Positions 35,389-45,069 of a DNA stretch of 64,000 nt are shown here, piece by piece. Location: assembly GCA_036227345.1 (NCBI GenBank), contig CP109468.1, positions 4,774,001 to 4,838,000 of the forward strand, written 5' to 3'. Every line of letters begins with the position of its first letter. The first letter of the stretch is position 1. The position numbers and the translations under genes were made by a program. The stretch is from Streptomyces sp. NBC_01463. Lineage in GTDB: Bacteria; Actinomycetota; Actinomycetes; Streptomycetales; Streptomycetaceae. A model generated the notes under the pieces. It saw nothing but the letters and a program-made list of their open reading frames with translations, did not search any database and was not told the DNA's origin.

Positions 35389-35709
35389 ATGACCACCCCG
35401 CCGGACGACCGGACCTTCAGACGCGAGATGGCGACCGCTTACCGCTCAGGGTGGCATTTCATCGACCTCGTCACGGCACTCCCCCATCGTGGTGATTCGT
35501 TGATGGTCACTCTGTTCGGTGATCCCGTCGTCGTCGCCCGCGAGGACGACGGGGAACTGCGCGCCTACCGGTGCCTCCGCAAGCCGCGTGGAGCACCGCA
35601 GCCCGTCCGCTGCACCATCCGGTACGACATGATTTTCGTGAACCTCGCACAGCGTGACCACCAGCTGTTCGAACCCGAGACCATCGCCGCCACCCCCCGC
35701 AGTGCCTGA
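35389..35709 (+). CDS. Rieske-like protein lacking ligand histidines
   Basis: 106 residues, one base after the peptide gene, so co-transcribed. The N-terminal pattern GWHFIDLVTALPHRGDSLMVTLFGDPVVVAREDDGELRAYRC resembles the start of Rieske domains of ring-hydroxylating oxygenases. Where CxHRGA and CPYHGW are expected it has CLRKPRGAP and CTIRYD: both Cys are kept and both His are lost. A 2Fe-2S cluster of normal Rieske type therefore cannot form. The protein also ends right after the domain. Possibly a partner or processing factor for the peptide; that is inference. Confidence 0.6.
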   Translation: MTTPPDDRTFRREMATAYRSGWHFIDLVTALPHRGDSLMVTLFGDPVVVAREDDGELRAYRCLRKPRGAPQPVRCTIRYDMIFVNLAQRDHQLFEPETIAATPRSA

Positions 35710-35750
35710 GCGATCCCCCGTCGTTCCACGTCGCTCAGACACTCCCCCAC

Positions 35751-35791
35751 ACAACGGCGCCACCGTGACCTGAACACGGTGGCGCCGTTGT
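35751..35791 (+). terminator. 17-bp stem terminator
   Basis: ACAACGGCGCCACCGTG pairs perfectly with CACGGTGGCGCCGTTGT across a 7-nt loop, 41 bp after the Rieske-like gene. Confidence 0.85.
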
Positions 35792-35905
35792 GCTACTCCC
35801 GGAGACATTCCGGTCGGAGCGGCACAGAAGGTGTCGAAGTTCGCCGTCTGTGTGGGTGGGGGCACGGTCCTCCATGCTCCGCCCTGCCACCCCCAAGGGG
35901 CATTC

Positions 35906-36793
35906 ATGAGCGGACACGAGGTCGAAGAACTGCCGGGCCGGCGCGGAGACGACGGCGAAGCCGCCCGTGCCGTCGCGTCGCTGCTCCATCGCGAGGTGGA
36001 GGTCTCCTTCGACGACGCGGTGCGGGGGAAGGTCTTTCTGTCCCTGTGGCTGAGGGCGGCCGCCGTGGCGTTCGGCGTGCTGCTCCTCTTCTGTTTCGTC
36101 GGGCTCATCACCCTGGCCGGTGATCCGCAGAGCGGTCTCGGGATCATGGGGATCGGTCTGCAGATCGCCATGATCGCCTTCGTCGCGGTGTTCCTGGCGT
36201 CGAGGACCGCCGAGCCGGTCGGGGAGTGGCGGGTGCTGCTGGACGGCGAGGCCGAGGAGGAGCAGCGCGCCGAATCGGCGTACGCCGGGATCGCGAGGGC
36301 CGTGCGGGAGCGCCGGCTGCCCGTCGAGCCGGTGTTCCGGCGCATCCGCACGGCGGGCGTGCACCCCCGGGTGACCCACCGGATGGTGCTGCGGGACGGG
36401 AGCTACGTCGCGTACCTCTCGGTGTTCGCCTACGGGTCGAGCGTCTACCTGGGCTGGGTGATGTGGCGCAGCCGGCGCGGCACCGAAGTCGTCGGGCGCG
36501 TCCTCGCCGACTTCGCGGCGGACTTCGGCGGCGCCGACCCGGAGAAGGCCGCGATGCGGGCCGAGGCGCCGCGCGCCCTGCGGGAGGCGCTGCACGCCGC
36601 CGCGCTGGAGGGGCTGTCCGTCGCCGTCGACGGGTGTGTGGTCGCTCCCGAGGCGGGCTTCCCGCAGGGGCTCCCGCCCGTCGAGGAGGAGGACGCGGTC
36701 GCGGCTCCCCTCCCGGCCCAGGCCGCGGCGCCCGCGCCGATGGCGCCGCCACCCGTGCCGCCCCGCAAGCCGTGGGCGAAGGGCGGCAAGTGA
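35906..36793 (+). CDS. Two-helix membrane protein, unknown function
   Basis: 295 residues from the ATG at 35906 (AAGGGG upstream); the longer frame to 35831 runs into the terminator region. Two membrane helices at ~52-72 (AAAVAFGVLLLFCFVGLITL) and ~80-100 (IMGIGLQIAMIAFVAVFLA), then a cytoplasmic part (MVLRDGSYVAYLSVFAYGSSVYLGWVMWRSRRG) and a Pro/Ala-rich tail ending PRKPWAKGGK. Conserved Streptomyces type; no function recognised. Confidence 0.75.
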   Translation: MSGHEVEELPGRRGDDGEAARAVASLLHREVEVSFDDAVRGKVFLSLWLRAAAVAFGVLLLFCFVGLITLAGDPQSGLGIMGIGLQIAMIAFVAVFLASRTAEPVGEWRVLLDGEAEEEQRAESAYAGIARAVRERRLPVEPVFRRIRTAGVHPRVTHRMVLRDGSYVAYLSVFAYGSSVYLGWVMWRSRRGTEVVGRVLADFAADFGGADPEKAAMRAEAPRALREALHAAALEGLSVAVDGCVVAPEAGFPQGLPPVEEEDAVAAPLPAQAAAPAPMAPPPVPPRKPWAKGGK

Positions 36794-36829
36794 GGGCGGG
36801 CGCGGTGCCGGCGCTCAGGGGCGGTGCGG

Positions 36830-37234
36830 TCAGCCCCGGCCGAGCGCCCGGTCCAGGGCGATCTCGATGACGACACGGTCCGGATTGGGCGACGGCGTGC
36901 GCTCGTAGCGCTCCGTGTGACGGCGTACCGCCTCGTCGACCCTGTCCTGCTCCGTACGGACCCTGGCGACGCCCTCCAGGGTCGCCCAGCGCCTCCGGTG
37001 GACCTGACAGGCGGCGACGCGGGCGCCGTCCGGGCCCGCGGCCAGGATGTTGGCGACCTTGCGGCTGTTCCTGTTGGTGATGATGCGGGCGAGACCGGCC
37101 TCGGGGTCGTACGTCACGCACACCGGCACCACGTGCGGGGTGCCGTCGGGGCGGGGGGTGGTGAGGGTGCAGAGGTGGGACTCGCGCCAGAAGGCGAGGT
37201 ACTCCGGGCCGGGATCACGTACGTCGACTGCCAT
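36830..37234 (-). CDS. PPOX-class F420-dependent oxidoreductase
   Basis: 134 residues from the ATG at 37234 (MAVDVRDPG), preferred over the frame to 37297 because homology begins here. Split-barrel flavin/F420-binding fold: YLAFWRESHLCTLTTPRPDGTPHVVPVCVTYD, then TNRNSRKVANI and CQVHRRRWATLEGVARV, ending PDRVVIEI. Such small proteins reduce substrates with F420H2 or bind haem breakdown products; the substrate is unknown. Ends head-on against the gene at 35906. Confidence 0.85.
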   Translation of the reverse strand: MAVDVRDPGPEYLAFWRESHLCTLTTPRPDGTPHVVPVCVTYDPEAGLARIITNRNSRKVANILAAGPDGARVAACQVHRRRWATLEGVARVRTEQDRVDEAVRRHTERYERTPSPNPDRVVIEIALDRALGRG

Positions 37235-37338
37235 GGGGTCAGCGTAGGCAGCACCGGGCCGCGCTGCGGTGGCGGGCGGCCGGACCGGCCGGTTCACTCG
37301 GACAGTGTGGGTCCGTGAGGGGCTGCCCCCTTTTTTGC

Positions 37339-37359
37339 CTTGAGTGGAATAGACTCAAC
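37339..37359 (+). promoter_or_regulatory. HAIR site before clpB
   Basis: CTTGAGT-N7-ACTCAAC, one mismatch to the HspR consensus, 66 bp upstream of the clpB start. Established HspR target in Streptomyces. Confidence 0.9.
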
Positions 37360-37424
37360 TTTGTGCACGTTGATCGTGTCAGTAGTGAGGACGGACCAGT
37401 CACCGCAAGGAGGAGAAAGCGCAC

Positions 37425-40019
37425 GTGGACGCCGAGCTGACCAACAGGAGCCGGGACGCCATCAACGCGGCCACCAGCAGGGCCGTGAAGGACGGGCACC
37501 CCGATCTGACCCCGGGACATCTGCTGCTCGCGCTGCTGTCGGGCGAGGACAACGAGAATCTCGTCGATCTGCTGGCCGCCGTGGACGCGGACCAGATCGC
37601 CGTACGCACCGAGACCGAGCGGCTCCTGGGCGCGCAGCCCAGCGTGACCGGCTCGACCGTCGCCCCGCCGCAGCCCAACCGCGAACTGCTCGCCGTCATC
37701 TCCGACGCCGCGCAGCGCGCGAAGGAGCTCGGCGACGACTTCATCTCCACCGAGCACCTGCTCATCGGTATCGCGGCCGAGGGCGGCCGGGCCGGTGAGA
37801 TCCTCGACGGGCAGGGTGCCAGTGCGAAGAGGCTGCTGGACGCGTTCGAGAAGAGCAGGGGAGGGCGCCGGGTGACCACTCCGGACCCGGAGGGCCAGTA
37901 CAAGGCCCTGGAGAAATTCGGTACGGACTTCACGGCGGCCGCGCGCGAGGGCAAGCTCGACCCGGTCATCGGGCGCGACCAGGAGATCCGCCGCGTCGTC
38001 CAGGTTCTGTCCCGCCGCACCAAGAACAACCCGGTGCTCATCGGTGAGCCCGGCGTCGGCAAGACGGCCGTCGTCGAGGGGCTCGCCCAGCGCATCGTCA
38101 AGGGCGACGTCCCGGAGAGCCTGAAGAACAAGCGGCTGGTCTCCCTCGACCTCGGCGCGATGGTCGCGGGGGCGAAGTACCGCGGCGAGTTCGAGGAGCG
38201 CCTGAAGACCGTCCTCTCCGAGATCAAGGAGAGCGACGGCCAGATCATCACCTTCATCGACGAGCTGCACACCGTCGTCGGCGCGGGTGCCGGCGGCGAC
38301 TCCGCCATGGACGCGGGCAACATGCTCAAGCCCATGCTGGCCCGCGGTGAGCTGCGGATGGTCGGCGCCACCACGCTCGACGAGTACCGCGAGCGGATCG
38401 AGAAGGACCCCGCCCTGGAGCGCCGCTTCCAGCAGGTGCTGGTGGCGGAGCCGTCCGTCGAGGACACCATCGCGATCCTGCGCGGGCTCAAGGGCCGCTA
38501 CGAGGCCCACCACAAGGTGCAGATCGCGGACTCCTCCCTGGTCGCCGCCGCCACGCTCTCCGACCGCTACATCACCTCGCGCTTCCTCCCCGACAAGGCC
38601 ATCGACCTCGTCGACGAGGCGGCCTCCCGGCTGCGCATGGAGATCGACTCCTCGCCCGTCGAGATCGACGAACTCCAGCGCTCCGTCGACCGGTTGCACA
38701 TGGAGGAGCTGGCCCTCAAGAACGAGACCGACACCGCCTCCAAGCAGCGACTGGAGAAGCTGCGCCGCGACCTCGCCGACAAGGAGGAGGAGCTGCGCGG
38801 TCTCAACGCCCGCTGGGAGAAGGAGAAGCAGGGCCTCAACCGCGTCGGTGAGCTGAAGGAACGCCTCGACGACCTGCGCGGACAGGCCGAACGCGCACAG
38901 CGCGACGGCGACTTCGACACCGCGTCCAAGCTGCTGTACGGGGAGATCCCCGGCCTGGAGCGCGAGCTGGCCGAGGCCGCCGAGGCCGAGCAGGAAGCGG
39001 CGAAGGAGCCCAAGGAGACCCTGGTCAAGGAAGAGGTCGGGCCGGACGACATCGCCGATGTCGTCGGCGCCTGGACCGGCATCCCGGCCGGCCGGCTCCT
39101 GGAGGGCGAGACCCAGAAGCTGCTGCGCATGGAGGAGGAGCTGGGCCGGCGCCTCATCGGGCAGACCGAGGCCGTGCAGGCCGTCTCGGACGCGGTACGC
39201 CGCACCCGGGCCGGTATCGCCGACCCCGACCGGCCCACCGGATCGTTCCTCTTCCTCGGCCCCACCGGCGTCGGCAAGACCGAGCTGGCGAAGGCCCTCG
39301 CCGACTTCCTCTTCGACGACGAGCGGGCCATGGTCCGCATCGACATGAGCGAGTACGGCGAGAAGCACAGCGTGGCCCGGCTGGTCGGCGCCCCGCCCGG
39401 GTACGTCGGCTACGAGGAGGGCGGCCAGCTGACGGAGGCGGTCCGCCGCCGCCCGTACAGCGTGGTCCTGCTGGACGAGGTCGAGAAGGCCCACCCCGAG
39501 GTCTTCGACATCCTGCTCCAGGTCCTCGACGACGGCCGGCTCACCGACGGACAGGGCCGGACGGTTGATTTCCGCAACACGATCCTGATCCTGACGTCCA
39601 ACCTCGGCAGCCAGTACCTGGTCGACCCCCTGACCAAGCCCGAGGAGAAGAAGCAGCAGGTCATGAATGTCGTACGGGCCTCGTTCAAGCCGGAATTCCT
39701 CAACCGGCTCGACGACCTCGTGGTCTTCTCCGCGCTGTCAGGCGACGAGCTCGCCCACATCGCGGGGCTCCAGATCGACCGGCTCGCCAAGCGGCTCGCC
39801 GACCGGCAGCTCACCCTCGACGTCACCCCGGCCGCCCTGGCCTGGCTGGCGGAGGAGGGCAACGACCCGGCCTACGGTGCCCGGCCGCTGCGCCGCCTCA
39901 TCCAGACGGCGATCGGCGACCGGCTCGCCAAGGAGATCCTCGCGGGCGAGATCACGGACGGCGACACGGTCCGCGTGGACCGGGCCGGCGACGGTCTGAT
40001 CGTCGGCGCGGCGAGCTGA
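37425..40019 (+). CDS. clpB: Disaggregase ClpB
   Basis: 864 residues, GTG with AAGGAGGAG upstream. N-domain with two Clp repeats (~1-145), first AAA+ with Walker A GEPGVGKT (~207) and Walker B TFIDELH, the long coiled-coil middle domain (~400-520: [21 protein letters not shown]) that marks ClpB rather than ClpA/C, second AAA+ with Walker A GPTGVGKT and EKAHPEVF. Rescues aggregated proteins together with DnaK/DnaJ/GrpE encoded 6 kb upstream, under the same repressor. Confidence 0.97.
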   Translation: MDAELTNRSRDAINAATSRAVKDGHPDLTPGHLLLALLSGEDNENLVDLLAAVDADQIAVRTETERLLGAQPSVTGSTVAPPQPNRELLAVISDAAQRAKELGDDFISTEHLLIGIAAEGGRAGEILDGQGASAKRLLDAFEKSRGGRRVTTPDPEGQYKALEKFGTDFTAAAREGKLDPVIGRDQEIRRVVQVLSRRTKNNPVLIGEPGVGKTAVVEGLAQRIVKGDVPESLKNKRLVSLDLGAMVAGAKYRGEFEERLKTVLSEIKESDGQIITFIDELHTVVGAGAGGDSAMDAGNMLKPMLARGELRMVGATTLDEYRERIEKDPALERRFQQVLVAEPSVEDTIAILRGLKGRYEAHHKVQIADSSLVAAATLSDRYITSRFLPDKAIDLVDEAASRLRMEIDSSPVEIDELQRSVDRLHMEELALKNETDTASKQRLEKLRRDLADKEEELRGLNARWEKEKQGLNRVGELKERLDDLRGQAERAQRDGDFDTASKLLYGEIPGLERELAEAAEAEQEAAKEPKETLVKEEVGPDDIADVVGAWTGIPAGRLLEGETQKLLRMEEELGRRLIGQTEAVQAVSDAVRRTRAGIADPDRPTGSFLFLGPTGVGKTELAKALADFLFDDERAMVRIDMSEYGEKHSVARLVGAPPGYVGYEEGGQLTEAVRRRPYSVVLLDEVEKAHPEVFDILLQVLDDGRLTDGQGRTVDFRNTILILTSNLGSQYLVDPLTKPEEKKQQVMNVVRASFKPEFLNRLDDLVVFSALSGDELAHIAGLQIDRLAKRLADRQLTLDVTPAALAWLAEEGNDPAYGARPLRRLIQTAIGDRLAKEILAGEITDGDTVRVDRAGDGLIVGAAS

Positions 40020-40160
40020 CCGGAGCACCTGTTCCGCGACCCGCGGCCCCGGTCCCCGCCGGCTGGATATCAGCTTGTGGCGGATCGGGGCCGTCCGGGC
40101 TTGCCATGCCCCGCCCGGCATGGGAGAGGATGGCAGCCAACCGCACGAAGGGAAATTACG

Positions 40161-40721
40161 GTGAGCATCGATCCGTCCTCGATTCCTAACTTCGGGGGCC
40201 AGCCCGAACCGCAGGCGGCAGGACCGGAGGGCCCCGTCGTCCCTGACCAGGACCTCGTCAAGCAGCTCCTGGAGCAGATGGAGCTGAAGTACGTCGTCGA
40301 CGACGAGGGCGACCTCGCGGCGCCGTGGGAAGAATTCCGCACGTACTTCATGTTCCGTGGCGAGGGCGAGCAGCAGGTCTTCTCGGTCCGTACGTTCTAC
40401 GACCGCCCGCACGACACGGACCAGCGCCCGGTCCTCCTCGACGCGATCGACGACTGGAACCGCCGCACCCTGTGGCCCAAGGTCTACACGCACACCCACG
40501 AGCCCGAGGAAGGCGCCGAGGACACCGGCACCTCGGTCCGGCTGATCGGTGAGGCGCAGATGCTCATCGGCACCGGCGTCGCCCTGGAGCACTTCGTCTC
40601 CTCGACGGTCAGCTGGGTGCGCGCCTCCATCGAGTTCGACAAGTGGCTGCTGGAGCGGCTCGGCCTGGCGCCGGCCGAGGAGAAGGCGGAAGGCGCGGAG
40701 CAGGACGCTCCCGAGGCCTGA
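40161..40721 (+). CDS. YbjN domain-containing protein
   Basis: 186 residues, GTG 40161 with GAAGGGAAA upstream; the longer frame runs into the preceding spacer. YbjN-like fold: VVDDEGDLAAPWEEFRTYFMFRGEGEQQVFSVRTFY, then LLDAIDDWNRRTLWPKVYTH and HFVSSTVSWVRASIEFDKWL. YbjN proteins are chaperone-like or type III secretion chaperone-like small proteins; in Streptomyces their role is unknown. Acidic, cytosolic. Confidence 0.85.
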   Translation: MSIDPSSIPNFGGQPEPQAAGPEGPVVPDQDLVKQLLEQMELKYVVDDEGDLAAPWEEFRTYFMFRGEGEQQVFSVRTFYDRPHDTDQRPVLLDAIDDWNRRTLWPKVYTHTHEPEEGAEDTGTSVRLIGEAQMLIGTGVALEHFVSSTVSWVRASIEFDKWLLERLGLAPAEEKAEGAEQDAPEA

Positions 40722-40739
40722 GCCCGGTCCGTCCCACGA

Positions 40740-40785
40740 GAGCCCGGTGGGGAGCGGTCCGGCCGGACCGCTCCCCACCGGGCTC
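40740..40785. terminator. 21-bp stem bidirectional terminator
   Basis: The arms 40740-40760 and 40765-40785 pair perfectly over 21 bp around a GGCC loop, between the convergent YbjN and aminotransferase genes. Confidence 0.9.
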
Positions 40786-40787
40786 TT

Positions 40788-41975
40788 TCACAGCCCCTTG
40801 AGCCGGGAGACGGCCTCCTCCAGCACCTCGGTCCGCTTGCAGAACGCGAAGCGGACGAAGGGCGCGCCCTGCTCCCGGTGGTCGTAGAAGACCGCGTTCG
40901 GGACGGCCACGACACCGCAGCGCTCCGGCAGCGAGCGGCAGAACGCGAAGCCGTCGCCTGCGGGGTCCAGCGGGCGGATGTCCGTGGTGACGAAGTACGT
41001 GCCCGCAGGGCGGTAGACCTCGAAACCGGCCTCCGCGAGCCCGGTGCTCAGCAGGTCCCGCTTGGCCCGCAGATCCGCGCGCAGCGTGTCGAAGTAGCTG
41101 TCGGGCAGGCGCAGGGCCTCGGCGACCGCGTACTGGAACGGCCCCGCGGAGACGTACGTCAGGAACTGCTTCGCCGAGCGCACCGCCGCCACCAGCTCCG
41201 GGCTCGCGGTGATCCAGCCGACCTTCCAGCCGGTGAACGAGAACGTCTTGCCGGCCGAGCTGATGGTCACCGTGCGCTCGCGCATGCCGGGGAACGAGGC
41301 GAGCGGCAGGTGTTCGCCCTCGAAGACCAGGTGCTCGTACACCTCGTCGGTGACCACGAGGAGATCGCGTTCGCACGCCAGAGCGGCGATCGCCGACAGC
41401 TCCTCGCGGGTCAGGACGGTGCCGGTGGGGTTGTGCGGGGTGTTGAGCAGCAGCAGCCGGGTGCGGGGGGTCACGGCCGCGCGCAGTTCGTCGAGGTCGA
41501 GCCGGTAGCTGCCGGCCGACGGCTCGGGGTGCAGGGTGACGGGGACGCGGGTGGCGCCCGCCATGGCGATGCAGGCGGCGTACGAGTCGTAGTACGGCTC
41601 CAGGGCGATGACCTCGTCCCCCGGCTCCAGGAGCGCCAGCAGGGCCGCCGCGATGGCCTCGGTGGCGCCCGCGGTGACCAGGACCTCGGTGTCGGGGTCG
41701 TACGCCAGGGCGTAGCGGCGCTGCTGGTGGCCGGTGATCGCGGTACGCAGTTCGGGGACGCCGGGCCCCGGTGGGTACTGGTTGCCGTGCCCGGCGCGCA
41801 GGGCGCGGACCGCGGCCTCGCGGACCTCCTCGGGGCCGTCGGTGTCCGGGAAGCCCTGGCCGAGGTTGATGGCGCCGGTGCGGACGGCCAGCGCGGACAT
41901 CTCCGCGAAGATCGTCGTGCCGAACTCGGCGAGGCGGCGGTTGAGCAGCGGTCGTCCCTGTGTCATGACCGCCAT
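40788..41975 (-). CDS. Class I/II PLP aminotransferase
   Basis: 395 residues (ATG 41975; MTQGRPLL at 41966 is an alternative). Fold-type I features: AINLGQGFPDTDGP, VTAGATEAIAAALLAL, NTPHNPTGTVL (substrate/PLP Asn), TDEVYEHLVF (Asp/Tyr), and the Schiff-base lysine in SSAGKTFSFTGWKVGW. Closest by motif to DapC-type N-succinyldiaminopimelate aminotransferases and YbdL/kynurenine aminotransferases. Which substrate it uses cannot be told from sequence. Confidence 0.88.
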   Translation of the reverse strand: MAVMTQGRPLLNRRLAEFGTTIFAEMSALAVRTGAINLGQGFPDTDGPEEVREAAVRALRAGHGNQYPPGPGVPELRTAITGHQQRRYALAYDPDTEVLVTAGATEAIAAALLALLEPGDEVIALEPYYDSYAACIAMAGATRVPVTLHPEPSAGSYRLDLDELRAAVTPRTRLLLLNTPHNPTGTVLTREELSAIAALACERDLLVVTDEVYEHLVFEGEHLPLASFPGMRERTVTISSAGKTFSFTGWKVGWITASPELVAAVRSAKQFLTYVSAGPFQYAVAEALRLPDSYFDTLRADLRAKRDLLSTGLAEAGFEVYRPAGTYFVTTDIRPLDPAGDGFAFCRSLPERCGVVAVPNAVFYDHREQGAPFVRFAFCKRTEVLEEAVSRLKGL

Positions 41976-42095
41976 CCTGCGCGGAAGCTCTGGAGTTGCT
42001 CAAGTCTGCTTTGGCCTCACGGGGGCGGGGGAATCCCCCCTGCACGCAGGAATCGGTGCGGAGCGGGGGGCCTCGCTTCGGGGGAACGGAAGGAC

Positions 42096-42398
42096 GTGAG
42101 GTCCGTGAAGGGACTGTTCATCGGGGTGCTGGTGGTCGTGGGGGTCGTGCTCCTCGTCGTGATGATGGCGGGCGCCGGAAGCCGGGGGAAGCCGCTGGGC
42201 CGGGGCAAGCGGCGCGGCGCCGCCGGTGCGGCCGGCGGGGGGAGCTGGTGGGCCGGCGGGGGCGGCGGCTCGTCCTGCGGCGGCGGCAGCGGCGGCCACT
42301 CGGGCGGTCACTCCGGCGGTCACTCGTGTGGCGGGGGTTCTTCGTGCGGCGGCGGTTCGTCGTGCGGTGGCGGGGGCGGATGCGGCGGAGGCAGCTGA
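42096..42398 (+). CDS. Gly/Cys-rich single-helix membrane mini-protein
   Basis: 100 residues from GTG 42096 (GGAAGGA close upstream; GTG 42108 also possible). One membrane helix at ~5-27 (GLFIGVLVVVGVVLLVVMM), a basic KPLGRGKRRG segment, then low-complexity Gly/Ser/Cys/His: GGGGSSCGGG, GGHSGGHSGGHSCGGGSSCG. Cys and His in a Gly matrix suggest metal binding or cross-linking at the membrane. The composition makes the frame less certain. Confidence 0.5.
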   Translation: MRSVKGLFIGVLVVVGVVLLVVMMAGAGSRGKPLGRGKRRGAAGAAGGGSWWAGGGGGSSCGGGSGGHSGGHSGGHSCGGGSSCGGGSSCGGGGGCGGGS

Positions 42399-42755
42399 CA
42401 CGGGGCAGCTGGTCCGCGGCCGGGCCGGGACAGTACGGTCCGGTGCCCGCGAGGAGGCCCGGCGGGACGGGGGAGGCCCTCAGGGGTCACCTGAGTCCCG
42501 CCGGGCCACTTTTCTTCGGGACGCGCGTCGTGTTCCCGGTGAACACCTGAACCGGGAGGCCCCCGAGGGGATGGAAACCACGCCAAGTTGGGCAAAAACG
42601 CTGCGACTACGGCGTAGTTCGTGATTCCCTCGGTTGAGAGAACATTCAGCCCTCGGACCCCAGTTGGACCTGATCGGGCGCTTCCCACCTCCCACGTGCA
42701 TCACGTCGGGGCGCCCCCTGTCCACGTGTCCATGTGTGTTTTGCGGAGCCGACCC

Positions 42756-43280
42756 ATGCTCACGACCCTCCATACGGCCTATTCCGACACCCGTGCCGCC
42801 GATCTGGCCTGGGCGCTGGGGCGTGAACCGCTCCCGGCGCTGGCCGTGCTCGACCTTCATCTCGGTGGCGCCGAACTGCAGTTGCGCCTGCTCGGCGCCT
42901 CCCACCAGGTACTCCTGGAGGAGGAGAACGGCAGCTGTTCCGAAACCGTCGCCTGCATCCCCGGCAGCAGCACCCCGCTGCCCCTCGGCGTCTCCAAGCG
43001 GCTCGGGGAATGGGAGTACGAGTTCGCGGCGCGCGTCGAGACGCTCGGCGCGGGCTCCTTCGCGGGACGTGCCCAGGAACTGCTGGCGCTCGTCGCCGAC
43101 CACCCGCACGGACTGGCCGGGACCTTCCCGGGGAGCCCGCACGCCTTCACCGCCATGCTCGCCCAGCGGACCGAGGGCCAGGTGCGCTGGCGCACCTGGC
43201 ACGCGTATCCGCAGGAGGGCCGGCTGGTGGTGACACGGACCCGGGTGGGGGTGCGGATGCCGGCGGCCGCAGCGCTGTGA
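42756..43280 (+). CDS. DUF2617 family protein
   Basis: 174 residues from the ATG at 42756 (MLTTLHTAYSDTRAADLAWAL), chosen over the longer frame because family homologues begin here. Sequence reads ALAVLDLHLGGAELQLRLLGASHQVLLEE, later VADHPHGLAGTFPGSPHAFTAM and WRTWHAYPQEGRLVVTRTRV. No known activity. It precedes the spermidine-synthase gene by 84 bp in the same direction, an arrangement I recall as common in Streptomyces. Confidence 0.85.
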   Translation: MLTTLHTAYSDTRAADLAWALGREPLPALAVLDLHLGGAELQLRLLGASHQVLLEEENGSCSETVACIPGSSTPLPLGVSKRLGEWEYEFAARVETLGAGSFAGRAQELLALVADHPHGLAGTFPGSPHAFTAMLAQRTEGQVRWRTWHAYPQEGRLVVTRTRVGVRMPAAAAL

Positions 43281-43364
43281 CCGGGGTCAACTCCGTTGTG
43301 AGTGCACCGATTACACCCTTGTGGGTGACAAGCGACGACGTTTCCGTGACGTAGCGTTCGCGGC

Positions 43365-44963
43365 ATGATCGACCAGCAGGTGTCGCTGCGAGGGGGCGCG
43401 GCGCGGCTTCCCGTGCGACCGAGGACCGGCCGGTACCTCGTGCTGGCCGCTGTCTTCATCTGCGCCGCCTGTGGGCTGGTGTACGAGCTCGAACTGGTCG
43501 CGCTCGCCTCCTATCTGATCGGCGACTCCGTCACCCAGGCGTCCGTCGTGCTGTCCGTGATGGTGTTCGCCATGGGCATCGGCTCGCTGCTCGCGAAACG
43601 TTTACGCAGCCGCGCCGCGGTCGGCTTCGGGCTGATCGAGGCGGCGCTCGCCCTGGTCGGCGGCTTCTCCGCACTGGTGCTCTACGCGTCGTTCGCCTGG
43701 ATCGGGGAGTCGCAGTACGCGCTGGTCGGGTTCTCGCTGGCGATCGGGATCCTGATCGGTGCGGAGATCCCGCTGCTGATGACGCTGATCCAGCGGGTGG
43801 ACCGGCAGGACGCGGGCGGGGCGGTGGCCGACCTCTTCGCCGCCGACTACGTGGGCGCGCTGGTCGGGGGCCTGGCCTTCCCGTTCCTGCTGCTGCCGAT
43901 GCTCGGACAGCTCACCGGTGCGCTGTTCACCGGGGCGGTCAACGCGGCGGCGGGCGGCGCCCTGGTCCTGTGGGTGTTCCGGCGGGACCTCACCGCCCGC
44001 TCCCGGTGGCTCCTGATCGCCGCCAACGTGACGGTGATCGCCGTGCTCGCCACGGCCGCCGTGCTGGCCGACGACTTCGAGCGGGCGGCGCGGCGGGCGG
44101 TCTACGGCGGCCAGGTGCGGGTCGCGATGCAGACCGAGGTCCAGGAGGTCGTGCTGACCGGGGCGGACCGCAGCTCCCTCGACCTCTACCTGGACGGGCG
44201 GCTGCGGGTCAGCTCCCGCGACGAGTACCGCTACCACGAGGCGCTGGTGCATCCGGCGATGAACGGGCCGCACGGGCGGGTGCTGATCCTGGGCGGCGGT
44301 GACGGCCTCGCGGCCCGTGAGGTGCTGCGCTACCCGGACGTGCGGGGGGTGACCCTGGTGGAGCTGGACCCCGGCGTCACCCGGTTGGCCCGTACGGACC
44401 ACGCGCTGTCCGCGCTGAACGCGCACGCCTACCGGGATCCGCGGCTGACCGCCGTGAGCGGGGACGCGTTCAGCTGGCTGCGGGCGGCGCACGACCGCTA
44501 CGACGTGGTGATCGCGGACCTGCCGGACCCGGGGATCTCGGCCAGCACGAAGCTCTACTCGGCGGAGTTCTACGGACTGGCCGCCGAGGCCCTGGCGCCG
44601 GGCGGCCGGCTGGTGGTGCACGCGGGACCGGCGGTGAGCCGGCCGCGTACGTACTGGACGGTCGAGGCGTCGATGCGGGCGGCGGGCCTGCACACCAGCC
44701 CCTATCGGATCAGCGGGCGGCACGCGGGGTTCGCGGTCGGCCCGGACCGGACCCGGGGGCGCCCGGCCGAGGCGCGGGGCTGGGGGTTCGTACTGGCCGG
44801 AACGGCCGCGGCGCCGGCTGTCGGTCTGGACCCCGGGGCGCCGCCGCTGCGGTCCCTGACCGCCCCCCTGCTGCGGGACGCGGGGCGGCAGGCGGAGGCC
44901 GGGCGGCTGCGGGGACTGGCGCCGTCGACGCTGGTGCATCCGCGGTACTGGGGCGAGCAGTGA
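43365..44963 (+). CDS. speE: Polyamine aminopropyltransferase fused to membrane domain
   Basis: 532 residues. The first ~230 form seven membrane helices ([37 protein letters not shown], and others). The C-terminal part is a spermidine-synthase-type Rossmann domain: [28 protein letters not shown] (SAM/decarboxylated-SAM loop), [25 protein letters not shown], then [19 protein letters not shown]. Membrane-fused SpeE proteins are widespread in actinobacteria, but whether they make spermidine is not settled. Confidence 0.85.
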   Translation: MIDQQVSLRGGAARLPVRPRTGRYLVLAAVFICAACGLVYELELVALASYLIGDSVTQASVVLSVMVFAMGIGSLLAKRLRSRAAVGFGLIEAALALVGGFSALVLYASFAWIGESQYALVGFSLAIGILIGAEIPLLMTLIQRVDRQDAGGAVADLFAADYVGALVGGLAFPFLLLPMLGQLTGALFTGAVNAAAGGALVLWVFRRDLTARSRWLLIAANVTVIAVLATAAVLADDFERAARRAVYGGQVRVAMQTEVQEVVLTGADRSSLDLYLDGRLRVSSRDEYRYHEALVHPAMNGPHGRVLILGGGDGLAAREVLRYPDVRGVTLVELDPGVTRLARTDHALSALNAHAYRDPRLTAVSGDAFSWLRAAHDRYDVVIADLPDPGISASTKLYSAEFYGLAAEALAPGGRLVVHAGPAVSRPRTYWTVEASMRAAGLHTSPYRISGRHAGFAVGPDRTRGRPAEARGWGFVLAGTAAAPAVGLDPGAPPLRSLTAPLLRDAGRQAEAGRLRGLAPSTLVHPRYWGEQ

Positions 44964-45069
44964 GCGCAGGGGCGAGGACCCTCGGTCGCTGCGTGCCGGG
45001 CCGGTGGCGGGGGGTCTCGGGAGGCGGAAGCGCTGACGTGGTGGCCGGGGCTGAGTAGGCTCGGTTTCC

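Noticed and set aside
37239..39494. 751-codon minus-strand frame over clpB
   Set aside because: Antisense shadow of clpB, low-complexity Leu/Gly/Asp composition and no ribosome site.
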